From Pseudeuparius sepicola (Eukaryota > Arthropoda > Insecta > Coleoptera > Anthribidae), in the NCBI GenBank assembly GCA_963920635.1, contig OY987308.1, positions 6,142,225 through 6,206,224 on the forward strand: a stretch of DNA of 64,000 nucleotides. Reading direction: 5' to 3'. The notes under the pieces were generated by a model. It had not been told where the DNA came from. It made no database searches and saw only the letters and a list, made by a program, of their open reading frames with translations. This document shows positions 22,783-34,564 of this stretch, one piece after another. The first letter of the stretch is position 1. The number at the start of each line of letters is the position of its first letter. Position numbers and translations under genes: made by a program.

Positions 22783-22805
22783 TATTTTTCTAACTAGATA
22801 CTTAT

Positions 22806-23260
22806 AAATGAAAAACAAGAGAGCAGGCTCGAGTGTCAACTGTCAATTCTGCTAAACTTCTACCACTGATACTAGACTAGAAAGAAATGTCGAAACTACA
22901 GACTGATCGTACATGAAGTTAGCACCGTTGCGCTAACCGATTACAAAACTGAATAAAGTGAATATTGTCGGTGATTTACGTCAGACAGTGTTTACAACAA
23001 GGTGGTTGTTCCAATAACCTTCAATTGATGAATAAAATTTAAACACTTTTGTAACCGGCACATACCTTTTTATACGGTTCAACATTTTGGTTTTGAAACA
23101 GCAAGCTCTACATAGGTAGGCAATTTATTATGGATCAGCTTGTATAGGTGGTTGCAGATAGTAGTAAAAATGTTACGTTTACACGGGCCCCAGCGAACGA
23201 ATCGGAACGAAATAGTGCACTTAAAACGTCGTAACGAAAACTAATTTTCGTTACAATACT
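22806..23260 (+). repeat. Dispersed repeat, copy 2 of 2
   Basis: Same-orientation relative of 13985-14427, with small insertions and deletions. It ends where the Polinton-type polymerase relic begins. No coding potential was recognised. Confidence 0.8.
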
Positions 23261-23279
23261 TGAAAACTGCCGTACTTTT

Positions 23280-23990
23280 GCTGAAATTATGGTTTAGATC
23301 CGGCCTGGTATTATACTTTACCTGGATTCAGTTGGGCTTGCTTGCTAAGATATACGAAATGAAAATTAGGGACCTTCCAAGATAGTGATATCTTAATATT
23401 TTTTGAATTGGTAATTCGAGGTGGCCTAAGTGGGGTAAGTCACCGGTTTTCTCAGGCCAATAACAAATATATGGAAAACTACGATGCTAATAAACCATCA
23501 AAATATGTACTTTATTCTGATGTAAATAATCTTTATGGGTGGGCGATGTGTGAACCCCTTCGTTACTGTAGATTTTAGTGGATCTGCAACAATATTGATA
23601 TCATCAGGGTTGCTGATGCTTCTGATGAAGGATATATTTTAGAAGTTGATTTGTCATATCCAGATCCAACGTAAACCTCCAGGTTCCGAAATAAAAAAGC
23701 TCATGACCACTCTCTATGATAAAAACAATTATGTGATTCATTATAGAGCGCTCAAGCAAGCTTTATAACATGGTTTAATTTTGATAAAATCATAGAATCT
23801 TGGAATTTAAGCAGTCTGCCTGGTTAGCTCCCTATACACAATTCAATAATCATTTAAGAACTGTGACAACGTTAGATTTTGAAAAAATGTAATAAATCTT
23901 ATGAATAATGCAATATGCGTCAAAACAATGCAGAACGTTAGAAAGCACAGAATTGTCAAACTATTAAGGAAATAGGAGGATAGATACGGC
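23280..23990 (+). pseudogene. polB: Polinton/Maverick-type DNA polymerase B relic
   Basis: Conserved protein-primed family-B polymerase blocks follow in order: YGLDPAWYYTLPGFSWACLL, then FFELVIRGGLSGVSHRFS, QANNKYMENYDANKPSKY, YSDVNNLYGWAM, a [11 protein letters not shown] block, and [20 protein letters not shown] followed by EFKQSAWLAPYTQFNNHLR. D-x-N-N-L-Y-G-W-A-M is the polymerase motif A signature of Polinton elements and their viral relatives. Many stops and frameshifts show long decay. No integrase, protease or capsid gene of a Polinton was seen nearby, so only this fragment remains. Confidence 0.85.
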
Positions 23991-26228
23991 GCGAAAAATT
24001 TAATTTTTAGCCCGCGTTTTAGACGGGATAATTTTTGATAAGAACTAAATAAGACAAGTATTATGTTGTAACGGATTTTTTGTTTTGGTCATTTCTAAAT
24101 CCATTACTCGTTTTTATTTTTTTTGGTTCTTACCTTAAAGCCATTATCTTTTAACATAAATCTCAAATTTTCTAATTCATTTATTTTCTGGTAATGTTTC
24201 AATTCATTAATACTAGTGCTATTCAATTTTCTGACAATTTATCAAATTTTAAAACATAAATTATTCCGAATAATTCATAATTTCCAAATTAGAGCGTTTA
24301 AAATGATACGCCCATGCCTTTCGCGCACCGTATACGTCAGCCTAGCTTGGAAATCTGCGCCGATTCAAAATGCGAAAACCAAGTGCAAGTTATCTGTTTA
24401 TTTATCAGCAGGTATGTAATTAAAAATCTGTCTAGTTTCTTAGATAATTTCATGCCCGAACCTGATTGGTCGAGAGCGGACTGATGACGTAGGCCTGCCA
24501 GCCACCAGCTTGTAGGGTACCATTTTTCAGAGAGTTTGCTTGTATCAAGTTCGCAGAGGCATCTGCCCATTTTCCGCCAAATTTTCGACATTTTCCGCAT
24601 TTATCCCGCTCAATTTCTGCCATCGGTGATTTATTTGAGTGGTTTGGTATTTTTATATTGGGGATTGACTTGGTGTGACTAATATTTTTGGGTTTTACTG
24701 TTTTTCTATGTTCACGGCATCGTGAGGCCACGGCGCTTGCACGAGGCACTTTTTTTTTTGGCTACGTAGCTGATGAAACGCGGGACACAGCGAGCAGGTG
24801 GTGGCTGTTTCTCCTGGAAAACCCTACAGGTGAGTAATTTCTTTTGATTTTTGCTTAGTTCAGCGGCTTTACTACTCACCTGTAGCGTTTTTTTTTGGCG
24901 TGCTGTTTTTTTGAAGGACTCATTTTGTCTAAGGCCCCGGCCATCTTTAATTCTAAAACATAGCACTGTCTTTCTTTCAATACCCACCATCTTGCGGTTG
25001 TTTCCTTGTTGAATATTTTCAAGTTTTTGGTCACGTAGTCACACTATATGTCGGATTAGGTCTCGATTCCGTATTACCGGGCCCCTTAAATAAATTCTCC
25101 ACCGACTAATTCATGTTTTCTGATAAATTGCCATATTTTATACTTACCACAAACGAGTTATATACTTGCTTTAAAATGCAGATTTAAATTTTGAAATTTT
25201 CATTAAAATACGACTGGAGCATTCTCATCATTTTTTCTTTTAATTAAATATTAAGCACTTTGCTATTCTGGTCAGTTAATTAATATTATCTAAAAAAATT
25301 AAAAGCTATGCATAGTTTACAATAGTTTAGTATAGTTCTAAACATTTAATTTTCGTCATTATTTGTCTATAAAGTAACTCGGGTATAAATTTTCGATATT
25401 AATCGCAACCTAGTGGTTTCAAAATTTTTGTAAAAGGCTTAGACCTTGTCTAATGCTATTTTGTCTGTTGTTCATGCTTGCAACCCTCGACTGAGGACCC
25501 TCCGACGAGAGTATTTCAACCACCAACGGCGTGAGAGGAGTTGCGTAGGCATAGGAGTAACTTCTTGGTCAGCTCTACTTCGGCGAAACCCCTGAGATAA
25601 ATGCTAGCCACAACAACAGCGCCTCGACGAGCAGAAAAGGACCAGAAGAAGCCCTAGTCTCGCCTCCGCACTCATTACGAACCTCGTCCAGAGCGTAAGC
25701 CACTGTGTACTCAGTTCAAACTTAAAGATCAAAGTTAAGGAACTTATAGCTGAACAGTCAGAGTATTTGTAAAGACAACTCGACTTTTTTGCTTAAAACC
25801 AATTTTTAACTAAAAATTTAACTCTATTCCCTAGTTTACTGTATTCAAATAGTTGCTCAAATTTAACTTTATACTAAAGTTGATTTACTTTTTTTATAGT
25901 TGTCATTTAAATGTACAATCATCTCAAAATATTGTGATAAATAAATTATATATATTTTACTAAGGTAACAAGGTTTTATTGAACAGACCCAACTATAGCA
26001 GACCTCAGATGTGTTATAATGTTTGATAAATCTCCTGCGTTTATGAATTTTATTATGATTTTATATTAAAAACATTTTCACCAACTAACTGCTTCTTCAG
26101 TTCGAATACTCGATCAACCGTCCCGCCAGCTTTCTGCGGGCACGAATTCTCTGAGCATCGCACCACAGTAGCAAGGAGCAAAAAACTGAGGTAAATAAAA
26201 AGCTTATTTCTAAAACGATACCATTAAA
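23991..26228. other. No gene recognised; AT-rich with a small hairpin
   Basis: A hairpin at about 24827-24889 pairs CTACAGGTGAGTAA with TTACTACTCACCTGTAG. A more GC-rich block at 25490-25720 could be a retroelement leader or SINE, but no partner copy is in the window. Confidence 0.4.
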
Positions 26229-26848
26229 AATGGAAAGGTACACAAAAGACGAAAAAAATACAATTTGTGAAGTGGTATTACGGTAGTAGTTCACTTCGCA
26301 GTGTAAGAACTTTGTTCGTCGAATCATTCCCAGATAGGTCCTCTCTTTCGGTGGATACAATCAATAGGGTTATTCAAAACTTCGAAAAACATGGCTGTAT
26401 TTGTCCCCAAAACTATAAAGGAGCAAGAATGAACCAAACAAAGACCGGGAAATATTGGAGATAATGGTTTGTGCCTCAGTAAATGAAAATTCAGATCAAC
26501 CTGTTGTTGAAAATGCTGACCAAGTAAACGTAAGTGCTCGGACTGTTAATAATAATAAAATTGGATATAAGTCATATAAAGTTCAAAAACCCATGAAATT
26601 TTTCCAGATGACAATTTTGCACAGATGGAATTTTGCGAATGTGTGTTCAAAATGGAAACTTTTTACGGAATATTGCTTTCACAGATAAGTCGTTACATGG
26701 TTGTCATAATCCATCAAGTGAAAGATGGCCTCAGGAAAATTTACATCGGTTTTTTAAATATCGTACCCAGTATCATCAAAAACTAAATGTTGGGGGAGGG
26801 GGTATTTTCGGAGAATATATGATAGGTCCATTTTTATGGAGGTTGTAA
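26229..26848 (+). pseudogene. Mariner-type transposase relic, N-terminal two thirds
   Basis: The start MERYTKDEKNTICEVVLR opens the helix-turn-helix region common in insect mariner relatives. A frame change at 26270 gives FVESFPDRSSLSVDTINRVI, and a further piece gives MVCASVNENSDQP with the second DNA-binding helix (NVSARTVNN). After another shift come NIAFTDKSLHG, which corresponds to the first catalytic Asp block, and IGPFLWRL. The rest of the catalytic domain is missing. It is a more decayed, distinct relative of the element at 27275-29326. Confidence 0.65.
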
Positions 26849-27274
26849 AATGTGTTTCTTTTTTGGATTAACTTTTATTTTTTGGGGTCGTTTTACATTT
26901 TTTGTTTACTTCTGGTAAGAGGTAAAAATAGCGTAATTTTAGCATAAAATCGCGTTTTTGGTGCCATAATACTGATACAAACCCTCTCTACCAACCACCA
27001 GATGCATAAAGCCACGAACCAATAACTTTATCTACATTGATCATGTGGCAATACCTCGCGTCAAAATTTGGCCTGCAATACCTGGTAAATGTTTATTTTG
27101 CTGTGGTGGTCAACGGCCGTTATGTTGTTTTCCTTGTTAATGTGATATTTTCCAGGTAAGTTGCGTTTTCTGTTAAATATGCTTTAAACGAGGTTCAAGT
27201 TTGTGCGCTGTTGATTTATTTCTGATTTTAAATTACTATTTTATTTAATATTCGACTATTTCTTTTCTTGTGTA

Positions 27275-29326
27275 CAGGGTGTCTCAAACTCGATGCCCCA
27301 GGGTTGCTATTGGCTAATAAAAAACGCAAATGAAAATTTCACTTGGAGGTTTTAAATGAGACTACTTGGGATTACTTTTGAGCCCAAAATTTTATTTTTG
27401 GAACTTTTGAAAATGCCTGTAATGACGTCACGAAATATATTTTTCCCAGAAACATACTTGTTTCTTTTTCTATTGTGAAAGAGCGTGTTTTTCTGATAAA
27501 CTTTCATTAAGAAACTTTTTTCATGTCTCTCTTCGTTTAAAAGATACAAACAGAAATATGCAAAAACACGCATATTAAATATATCGGAAAAATCAAGTTA
27601 GCCGTGATTTAATTTGGTCTCCATGGAAAATATTAGGATATTTAAAGACTTACGAACTACTTACTTGTTATAAAAATATAATACTATGAAATATAGCGGT
27701 AATATTTAATTTTATAAATAAAAAAACAAACAAAAACATTGCAAGTAACTATTAATAATAAATGAATAAATAACAATTTTAACTATAAATTATTTTCTAT
27801 GTGCCCCCCATCTTCTAAGAAACACATTTCATATCGTCGCCGAACTTCTCTTTGGGTGGCTTTTCTTAAAATTTCCGGGGAAATGTCTTGGCACGCAATT
27901 TAATAATGGTATTGTAATGTAATTTTTTCCTTCAAATGGTCAATATTTTGTGAAGGGGTCTTATATACATTATTTTTGAGAAGTCCCCATAAACAAAAAT
28001 CTAAAGGGGTCAGGTCTAGAGATTTCCCTGACCATTTTATTGGACCATTAATCCCTATCCATCTATCCCCATATATTTCGTCTAAATAATCGCGGACAAT
28101 ACGTGCTGTGTGAGGTGGAGCTCCATCATGTTGAAACCACATTGATCGCCTTAATTGAAGAGGCACATCTACAAGAAGAATTGAAAGTTCATCTCGAAGA
28201 AAACTCAGATATCTTTCGCTATTTAAAATTCCTTCATAAAAATAAGCTCCAATTAGATGGCGACCAATGATGCTACAGCAGACATTTATACCAAAATGAC
28301 CTTGATTCCTTATAGGATTGACAAAATGAGGGTTTTCTGTTGACCAATAATGTTCATTTCTTCTGTTTGGAATACCATTGCTCACAAAATGGCTTTCGTC
28401 TGTCCAAAGAATGTGATTTAAAATGTGCCTCTCAACAATTTCTGGTATTGTTATAATTTGGGAAATAAAATTTACTCGCTTCTCTCTATTCAGTTCCCCT
28501 AATTGTTCTAAATAGTGTAACTTGTAGGCGTGATATTTATTGCTCTTCATAATTCTTTGAACTGAGGACTTATCAAAATTTAATTCCCTGCTAGCTTGCC
28601 TAATTGAATGTCTGGGATTGTCTTCAAAATATTGCAATACCTGGGCTGTTGCATCATCACTGCGAGTTCTTTTTCGAATTGGTTTATCTTACAAAATGCA
28701 CTTTGATTTTCGCGAAGAGTTTTTTCCAGTCTTATAAATTTTTTGTGATCAGGAATTCGGCGGTCTGGATATCTTTCTTGATAAATTCGCACGGCTTTTC
28801 TGGCATTTTTTTGGGCTTCCCCGTAAATTAAAATCATATCAACTTTTTCATCATGTGTAGTCATTTTGATTGAAATAAACGATTAAAAATGAATAATAAT
28901 AAAGACTAAATATTTTAAAATTGACAAGTTATTTCACAAACTGCTTTAGTATAGTCAAACTGTCTGTTGTTTTCCATGGAGACCAAATTAAGTCACGGCT
29001 AACTTGATTTTTTCCGATATATTTAATATGCGTGTCTTTGCATATTTCTGCTTGTATCTTTTAAACAAAGAGATACATGAAAAAAGTTTCTTAATGAAAG
29101 TTTATCAGAAAAACACGCTCTTTCACAATAGAAAAAGAAACAGGTATGTTTCTGGGAAAAATATATTTCGTGACGTCATTACAGGCATTTTCAAAAGTTC
29201 CAAAAATAAAATTTTAGGTTCAAAAGTAATCCCAAGTAGTCTGATTTGAAACCCCCAAGTGAAATTTTCATTTGCGTTTTTTATTAGCCAATATCGACCC
29301 TGGGGCATCGAGTTTGATACACCCTG
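27275..29326 (-). mobile_element. Mariner-type DNA transposon, copy A, with about 350-bp inverted repeats
   Basis: The ends read CAGGGTGTCTCAAACTCGAT and the complement with one change, flanked by TA on both sides (27273-27274 and 29327-29328). Inverted similarity continues inward for about 350 bp (27275 to about 27625, and about 28976 to 29326), far longer than the usual 20-30 bp of mariners. The transposase lies between the arms on the minus strand. Copy B is at 38554-44173 in the opposite orientation. Confidence 0.9.
27783..28864 (-). pseudogene. Mariner-type transposase, copy A, frameshifted
   Basis: The start is MTTHDEKVDMILIYGEA, a helix-turn-helix entry typical of insect mariner relatives. 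Compared with copy B, a 7-bp deletion after SAFC (near 28690) breaks the frame. The catalytic part reads WTDESHF, WFQHDGAPPHTARIV and LDLTPLDFCLWG, giving Asp, Asp and Asp with about 36 residues between the last two. A short insertion at 27900-27912 adds a stop before IACQDISPE, and the protein would end HIENNL at 27783. VCCSIIGRHLIGA in place of VWCGIIGRHLIGP (copy B) is a further change. Confidence 0.8.
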
Positions 29327-29328
29327 TA

Positions 29329-29695
29329 CATACATGGTATTGCACAGTTCTTAGTATTGAGGAATGTTAATTATATGTATGTGTACATACGCGGTATTGC
29401 ATTTTCCCCCAGTATTGGATAAAACGTTTCTTTTTTGCTATTTAGAGATTTTTTATGGTAACTTATCTCTGCAAAAACTGATTTATGTTAGCCTAAATTA
29501 AAACGAACAATTTCAATATGTAGCTGCTCAAGCAAGCCTTTCTTTTTATTACCAAATTATTTTTATTCCGATTGCTTCTCATTTTTAACTTTACTTTCTT
29601 ACATCTTTTTATAGTTTTATTTAACTGATAGTGTAAGAAATCAGAAATAAATAATTTGGGACCTCTGAACTTTGGAATTACTGAATATAATAGGT
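29329..29695. other. AT-rich spacer, nothing recognised
   Basis: It lies between mariner copy A and the 2.3-kb tandem repeat. I saw no gene or repeat partner. Confidence 0.45.
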
Positions 29696-30005
29696 ATTCT
29701 TTTTCAGAATGATACGAATCAAGAAAATATTGGCACTTGTTCAACAAAATGAGCAATCTGCTTCCAGCCAGTACCTACCAAAACCAAAGGTGCATCAGCT
29801 GATATTAGTTAGAAGATTTTCTCATCGAATTTGAGGATCGAATCGTATTTGGAGGCGATACTATGATGAGTATGATGTACAATAATTCTCATATTAGTAT
29901 CATCTCTAACCAAAGCGTCATCAATTTTCTCTCTCTACAAATCCGGCCGAAAATAATAAAGAGAATTAAGTGTTAGACTTCCAAGTCGAAAAAACACCCA
30001 ACAGA

Positions 30006-30960
30006 ATGGAAGATTCAATCGAAAATGTAAACTTTGGAAGTGACAATGAAGAAGAAAGCAATAACAAGACAGGTCCTCATTATGTATTGAGCGAAGAAAT
30101 TGAAGAATCCGATAGTGACGTTGTAATTAATAATAATGAGAGTAATAGTGACGAAAGTCTGAAAGAAGACTCAGATCCAGAAGGTATACCTATAGCGGAC
30201 AAGCGAATAAAAGAAGGAAGAAAATAGATTTGGACAAGAATAAATCAAAAAGAAACGAAAATAAAACTAAGCGAATGAAAGGAGAAGAATACCTTGGATT
30301 TACTAGAAGAAATAAAAAAATGGAAACACGACAAAATTAGGGAAGAAGGAAAAATAAGGTAAACACTGTGAAAAAACAAACGTTTATTTTTGCAATAAGA
30401 TGACATGAAAAAAGAAACCTAATATTCCAAATTTCTGGAAAGATTTAACATGGGACAAAAATTTTTTTGTTCTTAATAATGTTGAGAAGGCAGACCGAAA
30501 AGAAGAAAAACTGAAAATAATAGCTTTATTTATTACTTGAGAGTTGCTGGTCAACCACTCAGAGTCTGTAAAAAATGTTCCTGAATACCATTCGTGTTGG
30601 AGAAGAATGACAGAAGAATAAGTAGGAAGTCAAGAACCTAAGTTATGCGAAAAACGAAAGTTTCTTGAAAATTGGTTTAGCAAGTTATCAAAAATTCCTT
30701 CACATTATGCAAGAGCCGATACTAAAAAGGAATACATCGGAGATAATATAGTTAAAAATAAATCGCAGTTTTATAAGAGATACGTTTAATGTTGTGAAAG
30801 GAAACCGCTCAGTACTTTTGTATTTCATGAGATATTTGCAAGAAAAAGTTTAGGGATCTTCCAGCCAAGAAAAGATCAGTGTGGTGTGTGCTCCAGCTTT
30901 AAAACTGGTAACATTAATCAGGAAGAGTATGAGTCGCACATAATATTGGATTGAAAAGCA
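30006..30960 (+). pseudogene. N-terminal half of a D-N-C-type transposase relic (duplication unit 1)
   Basis: The first frame (Met at 30006) is strongly acidic: NFGSDNEEESNNKTG and ESDSDVVINNNESNSDES, ending 30227. Later pieces in shifted frames give KIPSHYARADTKKEYIGDN (an S-H-Y-x-R-A block), FVFHEIFARKSLGIFQPRKD and QCGVCSSFKTG, corresponding to the SHYRRE and C-x-x-C regions of the intact protein at 41049-43599. It is full of stops. The C-terminal catalytic piece is at 34565-34876, so the gene was split by later events. It belongs to a branch with SHY-x-RA rather than SHYRRE. Confidence 0.6.
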
Positions 30961-30980
30961 AACGGACAATAGATAGTCCA

Positions 30981-32023
30981 AGAGCCGGCCGCATGATTTC
31001 AACTCTCATAAGCTTATAGAATAAGATGTTATGTAAAATGTAGAGTATATTTCTTTACTTGAAGCGAGAAGATTGCCTCAGATAATATGGGCCCGATCAT
31101 TGATATTTAATGAAGTTGTGGATAATAATTTTTAATAGGTACAACCCGTCAACCCGTCCCACGAACATATTTACCACTTTTTCGCAAAAGTCTCTTGACA
31201 AATTCGAAAAGTGTCGTTCTAAAAATCGAAGAAGATGGTAAATTTCTTAATTGGGTCTTGTACTTTCCTCCAGTACCAAAAAACCTCGAAAATCCGATAT
31301 TTAACCAAATTTCCCGACTCCCAATTTCCAAGTTTCGAGAAACGGGACGGCTGTAGAATTTGAAATTGACGGGAAATCCTGAGGAACCGCTCTTATAAAT
31401 TGCCTGTTTTTCTCATTTTTTTAATTTTTCGGGGGCACCGGAAACATGTGCACCTCACCTGAACACTTTAGGGAAGCTTTAAAAATTCCGACCCCAGAGC
31501 CCCGAGCCGAAATGGCAATTTCTGACATTTTGCGGACTTTGGCTTTTAGGTGACAGGAAATGTCGGCCAATCACGTAAAAAAGATGCGTCCCACCTGTGT
31601 TGGTAGTTTTTTCCCGGAAAATCCTTAATAACTCGAAAACGAGAAATAATTTACCTGAAAAAGTTTCTTTAAAATGTTGACCCGTTCTCCGGCCATCTCG
31701 CCATACCGTCAGATCTCCCGAAAAACGCGTTGGAAAAATTTTTTTCCTGTGCATCAAGCGGTATATGGCACTGGCTGTATAGCGGGACTTCGCACACAAC
31801 TCGCGTCCCCGAGGTCCAGACTTGCGCCAGTCTTTCGCGCCGTATTTAACAGCAGAGGATTTTCGGGGTCCCGAAAATACGCCTATCGGATTTCTAAAGG
31901 ACCAAGGGACCCTTTTTTATTGTTGCTTCATGGGCCTTCTTTCCGATGGTACCTATTTTGTTCTATAATCACATGAGAGTAGATTTGCCTAAAAATTGAC
32001 CGCAACTTCTTTAAGTAACAATG
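30981..32023 (+). mobile_element. Inverted-repeat element E, incomplete (duplication unit 1)
   Basis: The left arm begins AGAGCCGGCCGCATGAT. In this copy the right arm is cut at the duplication junction (32023). The complete version is at 33309-34474. Confidence 0.7.
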
Positions 32024-34351
32024 ATTCTTTTTCAGAATGATACGAATCAAGAAAATATTGGCACTTGTTCATCAAAATGAGCAATCTGCTTCCAGCCAGT
32101 ATCTACCAAAACCAAAGGTGCATCAGCTGATATTAGTTAGAAGATTTTCTCATCGAATTTGAGGATGGAATCGTATTTGGAGGCGATTCTATGATGAGTA
32201 TGATGTACAATAATTCTCATATTAGTATCATCTCTAACCAAAGCGTCATCAATTTTCTCTCTCTACAAATCCGGCCGAAAATAATAAAGAGAATTAAGTG
32301 TTAGACTTCCAAGTCGAAAAAACACCCAACAGAATGGAAGATTCAATCAAAAATGTAAACTTTGGAAGTGACAATGAAGAAGAAAGCAATAACAAGACAG
32401 GTCCTCATTATGTATTGAGCGAAGAAATTGAAGAATCCGATAGTGACGTTGTAATTAATAATAATGAGAGTAATAGTGACGAAAGTCTGAAAGAAGACTC
32501 AGATCCAGAAGGTATACCTATAGCGGACAAGCGAATAAAAGAAGGAAGAAAATAGATTTGGACAAGAATAAATCAAAAAGAAACGAAAATAAAACGAAGC
32601 GAATGAAAGGAGAAGAATACCTTGGATTTACTAGAAGAAATAAAAAAATGGAAACACGACAAAATTAGGGAAGAAGGAAAAATAAGGTAAACACTGTGAA
32701 AAAACAAACGTTTATTTTTGCAATAAGATGACATGAAAAAAGAAACCTAATATTCCAAAATTCTGGAAAGATTTAACATGGGACAAAATTTTTTTTGTTG
32801 TTAATAATGTTGAGAAGGCAGACCGAAAAGAAGAAAAACTGAAAATAATAGCTTTATTTATTACTTGAGAGTTGCTGGTCAACCACTCAGAGTCTGTAAA
32901 AAATGTTCCTAAATACCATTCGTGTTGGAGAAGAATGACAGAAGAATAAGTAGGAAGTCAAGAACCTAAGTTATGCGAAAAACGAAAGTTTCTTGAAAAT
33001 TGGTTTAGCAAGTTATCAAAAATTCCTTCACATTATGCAAGAGCCGATACTAAAAAGGAATACATCGGAGATAATATAGTTAAAAATAAATCGCAGTTTT
33101 ATAAGAGATACGTTTAATGTTGTGAAAGGAAACCGCTCAGTACTTTTGTATTTCATGAGATATTTGCAAGAAAAAGTTTAGGGATCTTCCAGCCAAGAAA
33201 AGATCAGTGTGGTGTGTGCTCCAGCTTTAAAACTGGCAACATTAATCAGGAAGAGTATGAGTCGCACATAATATTGGATTGAAAAGCAAACGGACAATAG
33301 ATAGTCCAAGAGCCGGCCGCATGATTTCAACTCTCATAAGCTTATAGAATAAGATGTTATGTAAAATGTAGAGTATATTTCTTTACTTGAAGCGAGTAGG
33401 TTGCCTCAGATAATATGGGCCCGATCATTGATATTTAATGAAGTTGTGGATAATAATTTTTAATAGGTACAACCCGTCAACCCGTCCCACGAACATATTT
33501 ACCACTTTTTCGCAAAAGTCTTTTGACAAATTCGAAAAGTGTCGTTCTAAAAATCGAAGAAGATGGTAAATTTCTTAATTTGGTCTTGTACTTTCCTCCA
33601 GTACCAAAAAACATCGAAAATCCGATATTTAACCAAATTTCCCGACTCCCAATTTCCAAGTTTCGAGAAACGGGACGGCTGTAGAATTAGCGAAATTGAC
33701 GGGAAATCCTGAGGAACCGCTCTTATAAATTGCCTGTTTTTCTCATTTTTTTTAATTTTTCGGGGGCACCGGAAACATGTGCACCTCACCTGAACACTTT
33801 AGGGAAGCTTTAAAAATTCCGACCCCAGAGCCCCGAGCCGAAATGGCAATTTCTGACATTTTGCGGACTTTGGCTTTTAGGTGACAGGAAATGTCGGCCA
33901 ATCACGTAAAAAAGATGCGTCCCACCTGTGTTGGTAGTTTTTTCCCGGAAAATCCTTAATAACTCGAAAACGAGAAATAATTTACCTGAAAAAGTTTCTT
34001 TAAAATGTTGACCCGTTCTCCAGCCATCTCGCCATACCGTCAGATCTCCCGAAAAACGCGTTGGAAAATTTTTTTTCCTGTGCATCAAGCGGTATATGGC
34101 ACTGGCTGTATAGCGGGACTTCGCACACAACTCGCGTCCCCGAGGTCCAGACTTGCGCCAGTCTTTCGCGCCGTATTTAACAGCAGAGGATTTTCGGGGT
34201 CCCGAAAATACGCCTATCGGATTTCTAAAGGACCAAGGGACCCTTTTTTTATTGTTGCTTCATGGGCCTTCTTTCCGATGGTACCTATTTTGTTCTATAA
34301 TCACATGAGAGTAGATTTGCCTAAAAATTGACCGCAACTTCTTTAAATAAC
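32024..34351 (+). repeat. 2,328-bp tandem duplication, unit 2
   Basis: Second unit, in direct orientation, with the same internal order as unit 1. Similarity stops near 34351-34353, after which only the right arm of element E and the transposase C-terminus continue. Confidence 0.95.
32334..33290 (+). pseudogene. N-terminal half of a D-N-C-type transposase relic (duplication unit 2)
   Basis: Same frames, stops and blocks as 30006-30960. It differs by single substitutions such as SIKNVN for SIENVN. Shared stop codons show that decay largely preceded the duplication. Confidence 0.6.
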
Positions 34352-34474
34352 AACGATCGGGCCCATATAAATTGAGGCAACCTACTCGCTTCAAGTAAAG
34401 AAATATACTCTCTACATTTTACACAATATCTTATTCTATAAGCTTATGAGAGTTGAAATCATGCAGCCGGCTCT
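33309..34474. mobile_element. 1,166-bp inverted-repeat element E inserted in the transposase relic
   Basis: The left arm (33309 to about 33465) and right arm (about 34318-34474) are reverse complements over about 155-165 bp. They share AGAGCCGGC at the outer end, CTCATAAGCTTATAGAATAA in the middle and GGGCCCGATC further in. No ORF in it has a recognised domain; the longest frames overlap on opposite strands. It separates the N- and C-terminal parts of one transposase, which supports an insertion. No convincing target duplication was seen. Confidence 0.65.
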
Positions 34475-34564
34475 CGTACTAAGAAGCTATCAATGAAAAT
34501 TGCCACCTTATAACCATGCACCTTCAGTCAGTAAAACTATGTCTCAGAATGTAGGCTTCGGCGC

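Larger units (their letters stand above)
29696..32023 (+). repeat. 2,328-bp tandem duplication, unit 1
   Basis: Nearly identical to unit 2 (32024-34351), with only scattered single-base and small indel differences. The unit begins ATTCTTTTTCAGAATGA and covers the N-terminal half of a transposase relic plus most of an inverted-repeat element that had already inserted there. The duplication is therefore younger than that insertion. Confidence 0.95.

Noticed and set aside
24337..24990. Minus-strand ORFs of 87-99 codons as a possible host gene
   Set aside because: No recognisable domain; they overlap in different frames and lie in AT-rich, repeat-like sequence.
31479..31976. Overlapping opposite-strand ORFs of about 100 codons inside element E (also at 33810-34331)
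   Set aside because: They are conserved only because the DNA was duplicated. Their composition is not protein-like and they overlap each other on both strands.
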